This document shows, in pieces, positions 26,162 to 35,289 of a stretch of DNA of 64,000 bases. Below the pieces are notes generated by a model, which was not told where the DNA came from, did not search any database, and worked only from the letters and a program-made list of their open reading frames with translations. Position numbers and translations under genes: made by a program. The stretch is from Neoroseomonas alkaliterrae (GTDB taxonomy: Bacteria > Pseudomonadota > Alphaproteobacteria > Acetobacterales > Acetobacteraceae): assembly GCF_014199195.1 (NCBI RefSeq), contig NZ_JACIJE010000007.1, positions 186,001-250,000 on the forward strand, written 5' to 3'. Position 1 is the stretch's first letter, and the number at the start of each line of letters is the position of its first letter.

Positions 26162-28831
26162 TCAGGCGACGTCGTACCGGAACGACCCGTCGTCGTTCAT
26201 GCCCACCTTCACCTGAAGGATTTCATGCCCGTCCGCGAGGCGCGCGAGGATGCGCGCCGAGAGCTCGGGCAGCACGGTGCGGCTGAGGATGTTGTCGATG
26301 TTGCGCGCACCGGAGGAAACCTCCTTGCAGCGCTCGACGATCGCATCCACCACCGCGTCGTCCACCTGCAGCGGCACGTTGTAGGCTTCCTTGAGCCGCC
26401 GCCCGATGCTGCGCAGCTTGAGCCCGGTGATCTTCTTCAGGATCTCGGGCGGCAGCGGATAGTAGATGACGACATTGCAGCGCCCGAGGAAGGCGGGCTT
26501 GAAGACCTTCAGCAGGTCCGGCATCAGCGCCTCGCGCAGCTCGTTCGGCTCGGGCGCGAGCTCGGGGTCGGCGCAGAGCTTGTCGATCGTCTCCGTCCCG
26601 GCGTTCGAGGTCATGATGATGACGGTGTTGCGGAAGTCGATGTCGCGCCCCTCGCCGTCCTTCATCTGGCCCTTGTCGAAGACCTGGAAGAACACGTCCT
26701 GCACGCCGGGATGGGCCTTCTCCATCTCGTCCAGCAGGATGACGCTGTAGGGGCGCCGGCGCACCGCCTCGGTCAGCACGCCACCCTCGCCATAGCCGAC
26801 ATAGCCGGGCGGGCTGCCCATGAGCAGGGAGACCTTATGCTCCTCCTTGAACTCGCTCATGTTGATGGTGGTCATGTTCTGCTCGCCGCCATAGAGCAGG
26901 TCGGCCACCGCCAGCGCCGTCTCGGTCTTGCCCACGCCGGAGGTGCCGGCCATCAGGAAGACGCCGATCGGCTTGCGCGGGTCGGTCAGCCCGGCGCGCG
27001 AGGTGCGGATCGCCTGCGCGATCGCGTCCAGCGCATGGTCCTGGCCGACCACGCGCTCCATCAGATGCTCCTTGAGCTTGAGGACGGTATGGATCTCGTC
27101 CGAGACCATCCGCCCGACCGGGATGCCGGTCCAGGTGCCGACCACATCGGCCACCGCCTGGCCGTCCACCACCGGGAAGACCAGCGGCTCCTCGCCCTGC
27201 AGCTTGTGCAGCGCCTCCGACGCCTCGGCGAGTTCCTTCTTCAGCGCCTCGGTGTCCACCGTCTCGGCGGGCTGTCCTTCGGGGCCAGGCATCGGCACCG
27301 CGGCGGCCTCGATCTGGTGGCGGAGGTCGCGCATCTTCGCGACGAGTGCCTTCTCCTCCTCCCAGCGGTTCATCACCTCCTCGAGCTCGGCGGAGACCTT
27401 GGCGTGCTCCTGCTCGAGCGCGACGCGCCGCGCGGTGTGGTCGGCGCCCGTGGCCTCCTCGCGCCGGATGGCGGCGAGCTCGGTGTCGATCAGCGAGAGC
27501 CGCCGCTGGCGGTCCTCGACCGGGGCGGGGATCGCGGCCTGGGACATGCCGACGCGCGCGCAGGCCGTGTCGAGCAGGCTCACGCCCTTGTCGGGCAGCT
27601 GGCGGGCGGGGATGTAGCGCGCCGAGAGCTTGACGGCCTGGGTGATCGCCTCGTCGAGGATGCGCACGCCGTGATGCTTCTCGAGCGTGCCGACCAGGCC
27701 GCGCAGCATCGCCGCGGCCAGCGCCTCGGACGGCTCCTCGACCTTCACCACCTGGAAGCGGCGGGTCAGCGCGGCGTCCTTCTCGAAATACTTCTTGTAT
27801 TCGGCCCAGGTGGTCGCCGCGATGCAACGCAGCTCGCCGCGCGCCAGCGCCGGCTTCAACAGGTTGGCCGCATCGTTCTGCCCGGCCGCGCCGCCCGCGC
27901 CGATCAGCGTGTGCGCCTCGTCGATGAACATGATGATGGGCGTGGGCGAGGCCTTCACCGCGTCGATCACGCCCTTGAGGCGGTTTTCGAACTCGCCCTT
28001 CACGCCGGCGCCCGCCTGCAGCAGGCCCATGTCGAGCGAATAGAGCTTCACGCCCTTCAGCGCATCCGGCACGTCGCCCGCGGCGATGCGCAGCGCGAGG
28101 CCCTCGACCACCGCGGTCTTGCCCACGCCCGCCTCGCCGGTGAGGATCGGGTTGTTCTGCCGGCGCCGGGTCAGGATATCCACCATCTGGCGGATCTCGC
28201 CGTCGCGGCCGAGGATCGGGTCGATCTTGCCGGCCTTCGCCTGCGCCACGAGCTCGGTGCAGTACTGCTCGAGCGGCCCGCCCGAGCGCGGCGCCTCGCC
28301 GGCCGGGGCGGCGCCGGGGGTGCCTGCGGCGGGCTCGGCGGCGGCCTCCGCGGCCTCCTCGCTGCCCTCGGCCAGCTCGCCGAGGTTGCGCCGCACCGCA
28401 TCGGCCGGCAGCGCGAGCAGGGAGGGCGCGCTCTCCTTCACCGTGCGGCCGAGCGTCTCGTCGTTCAGCAGCACCGCGAGCAGGTGGCCGGAGCGGATCC
28501 GGTTGCTGCCGCTCTCGAGGCTCGTCAGCAGCCAGGCCTCGCGCAGCCAGGAGACGATGTCGGGCGAGAGGGATGGCGCGCGCGCATTGCCGGTCTTGAA
28601 GCGGTCGAGGGCGCGGGTGAGCTCGTTCGCCACGCGCCCGGCATCCACTCCGCCCTTGCGCAGCACCGCCGCCACGTCCGAGCCGCTGGTCTCGACCAGC
28701 TTGAGCAGCACGTGCTCAACCTCGACATTGTAGTGCGTGCGCGAGAGGGTCAGCCCCGCCGCCGCCTCGAGCTGGCGGCGGGTGAGCGCGTTCATCCGCC
28801 CGACGAGGGATTTCAGGTCGATCGCCACCAT
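26162..28831 (-). CDS. clpV: T6SS sheath-disassembly ATPase ClpV (TssH)
   Basis: An 889-residue Hsp100/ClpB-type ATPase. The start at 28831 ([14 protein letters not shown]) matches the ClpV N-terminus; the longer open frame upstream lacks a family match. An N-terminal Clp_N domain (to about 150) precedes a Gly/Ala/Pro linker. AAA1 has Walker A G-E-A-G-V-G-K-T at about residue 232. The middle coiled coil follows, and AAA2 has Walker A G-T-S-G-V-G-K-T at about 628. D-E-A-H and L-L-D-E-M-E-K are the Walker B boxes. It unfolds contracted TssBC sheaths for reuse. The gene diverges from tssA across a 165-bp gap. Confidence 0.94.
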   Translation of the reverse strand: MVAIDLKSLVGRMNALTRRQLEAAAGLTLSRTHYNVEVEHVLLKLVETSGSDVAAVLRKGGVDAGRVANELTRALDRFKTGNARAPSLSPDIVSWLREAWLLTSLESGSNRIRSGHLLAVLLNDETLGRTVKESAPSLLALPADAVRRNLGELAEGSEEAAEAAAEPAAGTPGAAPAGEAPRSGGPLEQYCTELVAQAKAGKIDPILGRDGEIRQMVDILTRRRQNNPILTGEAGVGKTAVVEGLALRIAAGDVPDALKGVKLYSLDMGLLQAGAGVKGEFENRLKGVIDAVKASPTPIIMFIDEAHTLIGAGGAAGQNDAANLLKPALARGELRCIAATTWAEYKKYFEKDAALTRRFQVVKVEEPSEALAAAMLRGLVGTLEKHHGVRILDEAITQAVKLSARYIPARQLPDKGVSLLDTACARVGMSQAAIPAPVEDRQRRLSLIDTELAAIRREEATGADHTARRVALEQEHAKVSAELEEVMNRWEEEKALVAKMRDLRHQIEAAAVPMPGPEGQPAETVDTEALKKELAEASEALHKLQGEEPLVFPVVDGQAVADVVGTWTGIPVGRMVSDEIHTVLKLKEHLMERVVGQDHALDAIAQAIRTSRAGLTDPRKPIGVFLMAGTSGVGKTETALAVADLLYGGEQNMTTINMSEFKEEHKVSLLMGSPPGYVGYGEGGVLTEAVRRRPYSVILLDEMEKAHPGVQDVFFQVFDKGQMKDGEGRDIDFRNTVIIMTSNAGTETIDKLCADPELAPEPNELREALMPDLLKVFKPAFLGRCNVVIYYPLPPEILKKITGLKLRSIGRRLKEAYNVPLQVDDAVVDAIVERCKEVSSGARNIDNILSRTVLPELSARILARLADGHEILQVKVGMNDDGSFRYDVA

Positions 28832-28996
28832 GCCGGACGTGCCTCGTGCTTTATGATGAAATGCGCCTTGCGCGGGCGGTCCACCCGATCCGCGGGCCAA
28901 ACGGTAAGGGGGCGCGCGAACCAAGTCCAGCATGCTAGCGTGGCGCTCCGCGACACGCGCCGCGGGGTGTAAGCGGCGTCACACGGGGGATTCAGC
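28832..28996. promoter_or_regulatory. Divergent control region between clpV and tssA
   Basis: This 165-bp gap must hold promoters for both T6SS blocks B and C. It contains a relatively AT-rich patch (about 28850-28863, tttatgatgaaa) near clpV and a short palindrome AGCATGCT near 28932. I cannot assign convincing -35/-10 pairs. Confidence 0.3.
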
Positions 28997-30115
28997 ATGG
29001 GTGAAGGCGTGATCGATCTCGAGGCCTTGCTGGCGCCGCTGGCCACCGGGGATGGCGGCGGCGAGGACCTGCGGCCCGACTATTCGCCGACCTCGCTCTA
29101 CCAGCGCATCCGCACCCAGCGGAACGACGCCCGCGCCGGCGAGCGCGCGATGGATGGCGGCGACCCCGAGGCGAATCCCGCCGCGATCGCGACCGCCTGG
29201 CGGGAGGTGAAGAAGCTCGGCATCGAGGCGCTCTCGGGCAAATCCAAGGATTTCGAGATCGCCGCCTGGATGGCCGAGGCGCTGGTCCGCGTGGACGGGC
29301 TCGCCGGCCTTGCCGATGCTGCCGAGCTGATCGCCGGCCTGTGCAACGGCTTCTGGGAGACCGGCTTCCCGCGCCTTGACGACGAGGACGGGCTCGATGG
29401 CCGCGGCGCGCCCCTCGGCGGCCTGTCGGGGGAGGGGGCGGACGGGACGGTCATGGGCCCGATCCGCCGCTATCCGCTGTTCCTGCGCCCCGACGGGACG
29501 GAGTGCGACCTGTTCACCTGGCAGCGCGCCGAGGAGACGGCCGCGATCGCCGACGCCGAGCGCCGCAACGCCCGCCTGCAATCGGGCATCCCGGATTTCG
29601 ACGCGCTGCAGAACGAGGCCCGGGCCGCGGTGCCCTCGCTGCGCGCCGCGGGGGCGGCGGCGAGCAAGGCGCTGGCGACCTGGACCGCGATGGATGCCGC
29701 CATCACCGCGCGCTTCGGCGGCGATGCGCCCTCCACCCGGCGCGTCTCGGAGGCCTTGCAGGCCATCATCGACATCAGCACGCGCATCGCCGGGGCCCCG
29801 GCCGAGTCCGCAGGCGCCGAGGAGGCGCAGGCCGGCACCGACGCGCCCGCCACCGCGGCCGCGGGTGGCGGCGGGGCCGCCGCGCCCGCGCCGCGCGCGG
29901 CCCGCACGCGGGAGGACGTGATCCGCCAGCTCGAGGAGATCGCCGAGTATTTCCGCAAGACCGAGCCGCACTCCCCGCTCGCCTTCACCCTGCAGGACGC
30001 GGCGCGGCGGGCGCGCATGCCGCTGACCGATCTGCTCGCCGAGGTGCTGCCCGACCCCTCGACGCGGCGTCAGTTGCTGACGACCCTCGGCATCCACGTC
30101 CCGGAAGGCGAATAG
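28997..30115 (+). CDS. tssA: T6SS assembly protein TssA (ImpA N-terminal domain)
   Basis: A 372-residue protein. Residues about 8-140 form the ImpA_N domain: L-L-A-P-L-A-T-G, G-G-G-E-D-L-R, A-W-M-A-E-A-L-V-R-V-D-G-L-A-G-L and G-F-W-E-T-G-F-P-R. A Pro/Ala linker at about 270-300 separates a C-terminal helical domain with R-E-D-V-I-R-Q-L-E-E-I-A-E-Y-F-R-K-T-E-P-H-S-P, the motif of short TssA proteins of the Pseudomonas/Agrobacterium type. TssA organises baseplate docking and tube/sheath growth. It is 217 bp before tssB, so tssB may have its own promoter. Confidence 0.92.
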   Translation: MGEGVIDLEALLAPLATGDGGGEDLRPDYSPTSLYQRIRTQRNDARAGERAMDGGDPEANPAAIATAWREVKKLGIEALSGKSKDFEIAAWMAEALVRVDGLAGLADAAELIAGLCNGFWETGFPRLDDEDGLDGRGAPLGGLSGEGADGTVMGPIRRYPLFLRPDGTECDLFTWQRAEETAAIADAERRNARLQSGIPDFDALQNEARAAVPSLRAAGAAASKALATWTAMDAAITARFGGDAPSTRRVSEALQAIIDISTRIAGAPAESAGAEEAQAGTDAPATAAAGGGGAAAPAPRAARTREDVIRQLEEIAEYFRKTEPHSPLAFTLQDAARRARMPLTDLLAEVLPDPSTRRQLLTTLGIHVPEGE

Positions 30116-30236
30116 GCGGCCGGCGCGGCGCGCGGGCGAGGGGGGCTGGGCGGACCCGCCCGGCCCGGCGCGGATTCTCGGAGCGGAATCGGTCCGTTCG
30201 CGCTAATCTGATCGGGCGCGAGCACGGGCGCCGGTG

Positions 30237-30279
30237 TGATCCGGATGCGTTGACCCGGATCAGGCTGGGTGCGTAATCT
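30237..30279 (+). promoter_or_regulatory. Promoter with overlapping operator upstream of tssB
   Basis: TTGACC (30250-30255) and TAATCT (30274-30279), 18 bases apart, form a plausible σ70 promoter. Transcription would start near 30286, 47 bases before the tssB ATG. A perfect 8-bp inverted repeat, TGATCCGG (30237-30244) and CCGGATCA (30255-30262), brackets the -35 box. A dimeric regulator bound there would block RNA polymerase. Confidence 0.5.
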
Positions 30280-30332
30280 TCGTGCGAACCGAAACCCTTG
30301 GGGCACGGACCTCGCCCGCAGGAGGAAGCTTC

Positions 30333-30839
30333 ATGAGCAGCGTGCACGACAAGCTCGCGCGGGTCCGCAAGCCGCGCGTCCACATCACCTACGAGGTCGA
30401 GACCGAAGGCGCGCAGATCGAGCGCGAACTGCCCTTCGTGATGGGCATCATGGGCGACTTCGCCGGCGACCCGAGCGAGCCGCTGCGGCCGCTCGCCGAG
30501 CGGAAGTTCGTCCAGATCGACCGCGACAACTTCAACGACGTCATGGCGCGCATCCAGCCCGGGCTGAACATCCGGGTGAAGAACACGCTCGCCGGCGACG
30601 ACAGCGAGATGGCGGTCAGCCTCAAGTTCCGCTCCATCGAGGATTTCGAGCCCGCCCGGGTGGCCGAGCAGGTGCCGGCGCTGAAGGCGATGCTCGAGAC
30701 GCGCGCCAAGCTGCGCGACCTGATGTCCAAGGTGGACCGTTCCGACGAGCTCGAGGGGCTGCTCGAGCAGGTCCTGCAGGACAAGGAAAAGCTGGACAAG
30801 CTGTCGGCCGAGCTCGGCCTCGACAAGAAGGAGGGCTGA
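30333..30839 (+). CDS. tssB: T6SS sheath small subunit TssB (VipA)
   Basis: A 168-residue protein, start set by a strong ggagga ribosome site and by the family N-terminus ([20 protein letters not shown]). Hallmark blocks: [23 protein letters not shown] and V-K-N-T-L. The helical C-terminus ends in K-K-E-G. With TssC it forms the contractile sheath. The tssB-tssC gap is 3 bp, consistent with coupled expression. Confidence 0.95.
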   Translation: MSSVHDKLARVRKPRVHITYEVETEGAQIERELPFVMGIMGDFAGDPSEPLRPLAERKFVQIDRDNFNDVMARIQPGLNIRVKNTLAGDDSEMAVSLKFRSIEDFEPARVAEQVPALKAMLETRAKLRDLMSKVDRSDELEGLLEQVLQDKEKLDKLSAELGLDKKEG

Positions 30840-30842
30840 GGC

Positions 30843-32339
30843 ATGAGCCAGACCCAGTCGCAGCCCGCGGGCGCGACGACGACGACCGAGGCGGAAGGCG
30901 GGCTCGGCCTGCTCGACCAGGTCATCGGCGCCACCAAGCAGACCGAGAAGGACCGGGCGCAGGACCTGATCAAGGCGCTGACCGAGGAGGCGCTGAAGGG
31001 CACCGTGACCTTCAGCCGCAACCTCCAGCAGACCTTCGACCGCGCCATCGCCGCGATCGACGCCAAGGTCAGCGAGCAGCTCAACCAGATCATGCACCAC
31101 GAGCGGTTCAGCAAGCTCGAGGGCTCCTGGCGCGGCCTGCACTACCTGGTGATGAACAGCGAGACCGGCGCCTCGCTGAAGCTGCGCCTCCTGCAGATCA
31201 GCAAGCGCGAGCTCTCGCGCGACCTGCAGCGCGCGGTCGAGTTCGACCAGTCGCAGCTCTTCAAGAAGATCTACGAGAACGAGTTCGGCACCCCGGGCGG
31301 CGAGCCCTATGCCGCGCTGATCGGCGACTACGAGTGGACGAACCACCCGGACGATGTCGAGACGCTGCGCCTGATGTCCTCGGTCGCCGCGGCCTCCTTC
31401 GCGCCCTTCATCTCGGCGGCCTCCGCCCAGATGTTCGGCATGAACGACTTCCGCGAGCTCTCGAAGCCGCGCGACCTCGCCAAGATCTTCGAGACGGCGG
31501 AATACACGAAGTGGCGCTCGCTGCGCGAGACCGAGGACAGCCGCTTCCTCGCCCTGGTCATGCCGCGCACCATCGCGCGCCTGCCTTACGGCTCGGCCAC
31601 CGTGCCGGTCGAGGAGTTCGCCTACGAGGAAGCGCCCTATGACGCCAACGGCAAGCCGATGGCGATGGAGCACGAGCACTACTGCTGGATGAACGCCGCC
31701 TATGTCATGGGCGCGCGCCTGACCGACGCCTTCGCGCAGTACGGCTTCTGCGTCGCGATCCGCGGCGCGGAGGGCGGCGGCAAGGTCTCCAACCTGCCGA
31801 CGCATGTCTTCACCTCCGACGACGGCGACACCGACACCAAGTGCCCGACCGAGATCGGCATCACCGACCGGCGCGAGGCGGAACTCTCGGGCCTCGGCTT
31901 CCTGCCGCTCTGCCATTACAAGAACACCGACTACTCCGTGTTCTTCGGCGCGCAATCCGTGCAGAAGCCGAAGAAGTACGACCGGCCGGAAGCCACCGCG
32001 AACGCGGCCATCTCGGCGCGCCTGCCCTACCTGATGGCGACGTCGCGCTTCGCGCACTTCCTCAAGGTGATGGCGCGCGACAAGATCGGCTCCTTCATGG
32101 AGGCGTCCGACGTCGAATCCTGGCTGAACCGCTGGATCCGCAACTACGTGAACTCCAACCAGCAGGCCGACCAGGAGACCAAGGCGCGCTACCCGCTGCG
32201 CGAGGCCAAGGTCGAGGTCAAGGAAGTCCCGGGCAAGCCCGGGGTCTACAACGCGGTCGCCTATCTGCGCCCGTGGCTGCAGATGGAGGAACTCTCGACC
32301 TCGATGCGCATGGTCGCGCGCATCCCGCAGAAGGCCTGA
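30843..32339 (+). CDS. tssC: T6SS sheath large subunit TssC (VipB), main copy
   Basis: A 498-residue TssC of standard length. Key blocks: [59 protein letters not shown] and [14 protein letters not shown] at the C-terminal side. These are the conserved residues of the sheath core. A second, divergent TssC follows 30 bp downstream, so this copy is taken as the main sheath subunit because it keeps the full consensus and sits next to tssB. Confidence 0.95.
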   Translation: MSQTQSQPAGATTTTEAEGGLGLLDQVIGATKQTEKDRAQDLIKALTEEALKGTVTFSRNLQQTFDRAIAAIDAKVSEQLNQIMHHERFSKLEGSWRGLHYLVMNSETGASLKLRLLQISKRELSRDLQRAVEFDQSQLFKKIYENEFGTPGGEPYAALIGDYEWTNHPDDVETLRLMSSVAAASFAPFISAASAQMFGMNDFRELSKPRDLAKIFETAEYTKWRSLRETEDSRFLALVMPRTIARLPYGSATVPVEEFAYEEAPYDANGKPMAMEHEHYCWMNAAYVMGARLTDAFAQYGFCVAIRGAEGGGKVSNLPTHVFTSDDGDTDTKCPTEIGITDRREAELSGLGFLPLCHYKNTDYSVFFGAQSVQKPKKYDRPEATANAAISARLPYLMATSRFAHFLKVMARDKIGSFMEASDVESWLNRWIRNYVNSNQQADQETKARYPLREAKVEVKEVPGKPGVYNAVAYLRPWLQMEELSTSMRMVARIPQKA

Positions 32340-32369
32340 CGCGACGGCGGGCGGGCAGGGGAGAGCGGC

Positions 32370-33935
32370 GTGGCGCCACGGCCGCACGACACCGACCCGC
32401 CCGCGGCGTTGCGCGCCGTGGTGCTCTCCGGCCGCTTCCTCGGCCGCGGCGCCGATGCCGCGGGCGCGGAGCGGCTGGCCGCCTTCATCGCCGGCTCCTC
32501 GGCCGCCGCGGCTCTCGCCGAGTGGTTCGGCGAAGGGCTCGGCCGGATCATCGCCCATGACGGCACCCCCGCGGGCCGCAAGGAGGCGATGGCGCGGCTC
32601 GAGGAGGCGGTGGACCGCGACATCGCCGCCCTCGACCGGTTGATCGGCGCGCAGCTCGACGCCGTCCTGCACCATGAGAGGCTGCGCCGCCTCGAGGGAA
32701 GCTGGCGCGCCCTGCACTGGCTGATCGAGCGCATCCCCTTCGGCGCGCGCATCAAGGCGCGGGTCTTCACCGCCCGCTGGGCCGAGCTCTGCCGCGACTT
32801 CGAGCGCGCCATCGAGTTCGACCAGTCCGCCCTCTTCAAGCAGGTCTATGAGGGCGAGTTCGGCACGCCGGGCGGCGAGCCCTTCGGCATGCTGGTCGCC
32901 GACTACGAGGTGCGCCACGCCCCCGGCCCGGGCAGCCCGACGGATGACGTGGCCGGGCTCGACGGCCTCGCCGGCGTCGCGGCCGCGGCCTTCGCCCCGG
33001 CGGTGATCGCGGCCCATCCCGCGCTCTTCGGCTTCGACACCTGGGGCGCGGTGAACGCCTCCTCCGACCTGACCGACGTGCTGCGCTCGGCCGACCGCAC
33101 GCGCTGGCGCTCGCTGCAGGGGCGGGAGGACAGCCGCTTCCTCGCCGTGGTGCTGCCGCGCACGCTCGGCCGCGTGCCCTGGCCCGACGATGCGACGCGC
33201 GCCGACGGCTTTCGCTACCGCGAATACGCGCCGGGACCCGAGGACCGCGTCTGGATGAGCCCCGCCTATGCGCTCGCCGCCGCAGCCGTGCGCGCCTTCG
33301 CCCGCGCCGCCTGGCCCGCCGATGTGCGCGGGGCCACCATCTCGCACGAGGCCTCGGGCGGCGTGATCGAGAACCTGCCCGCCGAGCGCCTGCCCGGCGA
33401 CCCGCGCGCCGGGACGCTGCGCCCGCCGACCGAGGTGATGCTGACCGACGACCAGGAACGCCAGGCGGTCGAGGCCGGCTTCGTGCCCTTCATCGGGCTC
33501 GAGATGCTGCCCGAAGGCTCCTTCGCCGCCACGCCCTCCATCCACCGCCCGCCGCGCATGACGGGGGAGACGGCGATGGCCGCGAACGCGAACCAGCGCC
33601 TTTCCGCGCAGTTCAACGCCATGCTCTGCGTCAGCCGCTTCGCCCATTGCGTGAAGCTGATGGGGCGCGACATGGTGGGCTCCTTCCGCACGGCCGACGA
33701 GATCCAGCGCCGGCTGCACAAATGGCTGCTCGGCTTCACCAACATCTCCTCGGGCGGCGGCGCGGCCGGGGCGAAATACCCGCTGCGCGACGCGCGGGTG
33801 GACGTGGTGGAGAAGCCGGGCCAGCCCGGCGTGTTCGGCTGCATCATCCAGTTGCAGCCGCACTACCAGTTGGATGAGGTGGGGGCGGCCTTCCGCCTCG
33901 TGACGGATCTCCAGGCGGCGAGGCAAGCGGCATGA
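32370..33935 (+). CDS. Second TssC-like sheath protein
   Basis: A 521-residue TssC paralogue with a GTG start behind a ggggag ribosome site. It keeps the core signatures ([47 protein letters not shown]). It differs widely elsewhere, with an extra N-terminal stretch and a shortened middle. Agrobacterium T6SS also has two tssC genes (TssC40 and TssC41), so tandem copies are known in this group. It may form a distinct sheath section, for example at the baseplate or the distal cap. Its stop overlaps tagJ by four bases. Confidence 0.88.
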   Translation: MAPRPHDTDPPAALRAVVLSGRFLGRGADAAGAERLAAFIAGSSAAAALAEWFGEGLGRIIAHDGTPAGRKEAMARLEEAVDRDIAALDRLIGAQLDAVLHHERLRRLEGSWRALHWLIERIPFGARIKARVFTARWAELCRDFERAIEFDQSALFKQVYEGEFGTPGGEPFGMLVADYEVRHAPGPGSPTDDVAGLDGLAGVAAAAFAPAVIAAHPALFGFDTWGAVNASSDLTDVLRSADRTRWRSLQGREDSRFLAVVLPRTLGRVPWPDDATRADGFRYREYAPGPEDRVWMSPAYALAAAAVRAFARAAWPADVRGATISHEASGGVIENLPAERLPGDPRAGTLRPPTEVMLTDDQERQAVEAGFVPFIGLEMLPEGSFAATPSIHRPPRMTGETAMAANANQRLSAQFNAMLCVSRFAHCVKLMGRDMVGSFRTADEIQRRLHKWLLGFTNISSGGGAAGAKYPLRDARVDVVEKPGQPGVFGCIIQLQPHYQLDEVGAAFRLVTDLQAARQAA

Positions 33936-34717
33936 CCACGGCAGGCGACGCGTTCAGGGCGGGCGACATCAACGGCGCGGTGGCGGCCGCGACGGCGGCG
34001 GTCAAGGCCGCCCCGCGCGACGCCGGGGCGCGCTGGGTGCTCGCCGAGATGCTGCTCTTCGCCGGGGAGTTCGAGCGCGCCGACCGCGCCCTCGACGCCG
34101 TGATCGAGGAGACGCCCCTGCCCACGGTGATGGAGTTCCGCCAGCTCCTGCGCGCCGAGGTGACGCGCCGCCAGGTCCTCGGCGAGGGGCGCGTGCCGAA
34201 GTTCCAGGGCGATGACCCGACCGAGGCGCAGAAGGCCGCCGCCCGCGCGGTGACGCTGCTGCGCGCCGGCGATGGCGCGGGCGCCGCCGCCGCGGCCGCC
34301 GAGGTCGAGGCGCTGCGGCCGCGCGTCGCCGGGCGCCTCGGCGATGCCGCCTTCGACGACATGCGCGACGCCGACGACGTCTTCGCCGCCATGATCGAGG
34401 TCTATACCCTCTCGGGCGAATACATGTGGGTGCCGACCGAGCGCCTGCGCGCGCTCTCCTTCGACGCGCCGAAGCGCCCGCGCGACCTCTACTGGCGGCG
34501 CTGCTCGATCGAGATGAAGGACGGCCAGGAAGGCGTCGTCTACATCCCGGCGATCTACGGCTGGACGGCCAAGGACGCGCCGGACCCGCTGCGCCTCGGC
34601 CGCGGCACGGAATGGATGGAGGATGGCGGCCTCGTGCGCGGCCTCGGCCTGCGCGAGTTCCTCGTCGGAGAGGACGCGAAGACGGCGGCCGAACTGACCG
34701 ACCTGACCTTCGACTGA
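33932..34717 (+). CDS. tagJ: T6SS accessory protein TagJ (ImpE)
   Basis: A 261-residue ImpE/SciE-type protein, start overlapping the tssC2 stop (ATGA). The first 75 residues are a TPR-like helical repeat (A-F-R-A-G-D-I-N-G-A-V-A-A, E-M-L-L-F-A-G-E-F-E-R-A-D). The C-terminal part has P-R-D-L-Y-W-R-R-C and V-Y-I-P-A-I-Y-G, the conserved ImpE block ending with a glutamate-rich tail. In P. aeruginosa, TagJ binds the sheath and ClpV. It lies directly with the sheath genes, which fits that role. Confidence 0.9.
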   Translation: MTTAGDAFRAGDINGAVAAATAAVKAAPRDAGARWVLAEMLLFAGEFERADRALDAVIEETPLPTVMEFRQLLRAEVTRRQVLGEGRVPKFQGDDPTEAQKAAARAVTLLRAGDGAGAAAAAAEVEALRPRVAGRLGDAAFDDMRDADDVFAAMIEVYTLSGEYMWVPTERLRALSFDAPKRPRDLYWRRCSIEMKDGQEGVVYIPAIYGWTAKDAPDPLRLGRGTEWMEDGGLVRGLGLREFLVGEDAKTAAELTDLTFD

Positions 34718-34794
34718 GCCGCCCGCGCCGCACGCCATGAACACCGCGCCGTTGCCCCCGCAGCGCCCGGCCGTCCCGGTATAGGGGCGCGGCG

Positions 34795-35286
34795 ATGAGC
34801 GACAACCGCGCCAGCGCGCGCATCCGCCTGCCGCTGCTCGACCGGCTGCTCGACGCCGACCCCGACAGCCCGCGCGACCCGCCGCTGTCGCAGGCGCTGG
34901 CGGTGGACATGCTGCGCCTTGCGGTGCGGCGCGATCTCGAGGCGCTGCTGAACGCGCGCCGCCGCCGCCTGCCGCTGCCGCCGGGCCTGACGGAACTGCC
35001 GGTCTCCCCGATCGGCTACGGCGTGCCCGACCCCACAGCCGGCAGCTTCACCGAGGAGGAGCGCCGCAGCGCCCTCTCGCGCGAGATCCAGGCCACCATC
35101 GCGCGCTTCGAGCCGCGCCTGACCGATGTGCGCGTCCAGCTCAGGAAGGAGGAGACGGAATCCATCGACCGCGTGCTGCGGCTGCGGATCGAGGCGATCC
35201 TGCGCACCGACCCGGTGCCCGAGCACATCTCCTTCGAGACGGTGGTGCGCCCGACCACCCTCGACGTGGCGGTGACGGAGGACTGA
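34795..35286 (+). CDS. tssE: T6SS baseplate protein TssE (gp25-like)
   Basis: A 163-residue gp25/GPW-family protein. The N-terminus has L-P-L-L-D-R-L-L-D; R-R-D-L-E-A-L-L-N follows. The hallmark E-P-R motif sits in A-R-F-E-P-R-L-T-D-V near residue 107. TssE nucleates sheath assembly on the baseplate wedge. Length is typical (about 140-175). It is 77 bp after tagJ and 3 bp before tssF. Confidence 0.92.
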   Translation: MSDNRASARIRLPLLDRLLDADPDSPRDPPLSQALAVDMLRLAVRRDLEALLNARRRRLPLPPGLTELPVSPIGYGVPDPTAGSFTEEERRSALSREIQATIARFEPRLTDVRVQLRKEETESIDRVLRLRIEAILRTDPVPEHISFETVVRPTTLDVAVTED

Positions 35287-35289
35287 GCC

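Noticed and set aside
30302-30315. σ54-like GG-N10-GC element before tssB
   Set aside because: Transcription would begin around 30327, inside or after the ggagga ribosome site (30321-30326), so it cannot serve tssB. The TTGACC/TAATCT pair upstream fits better.
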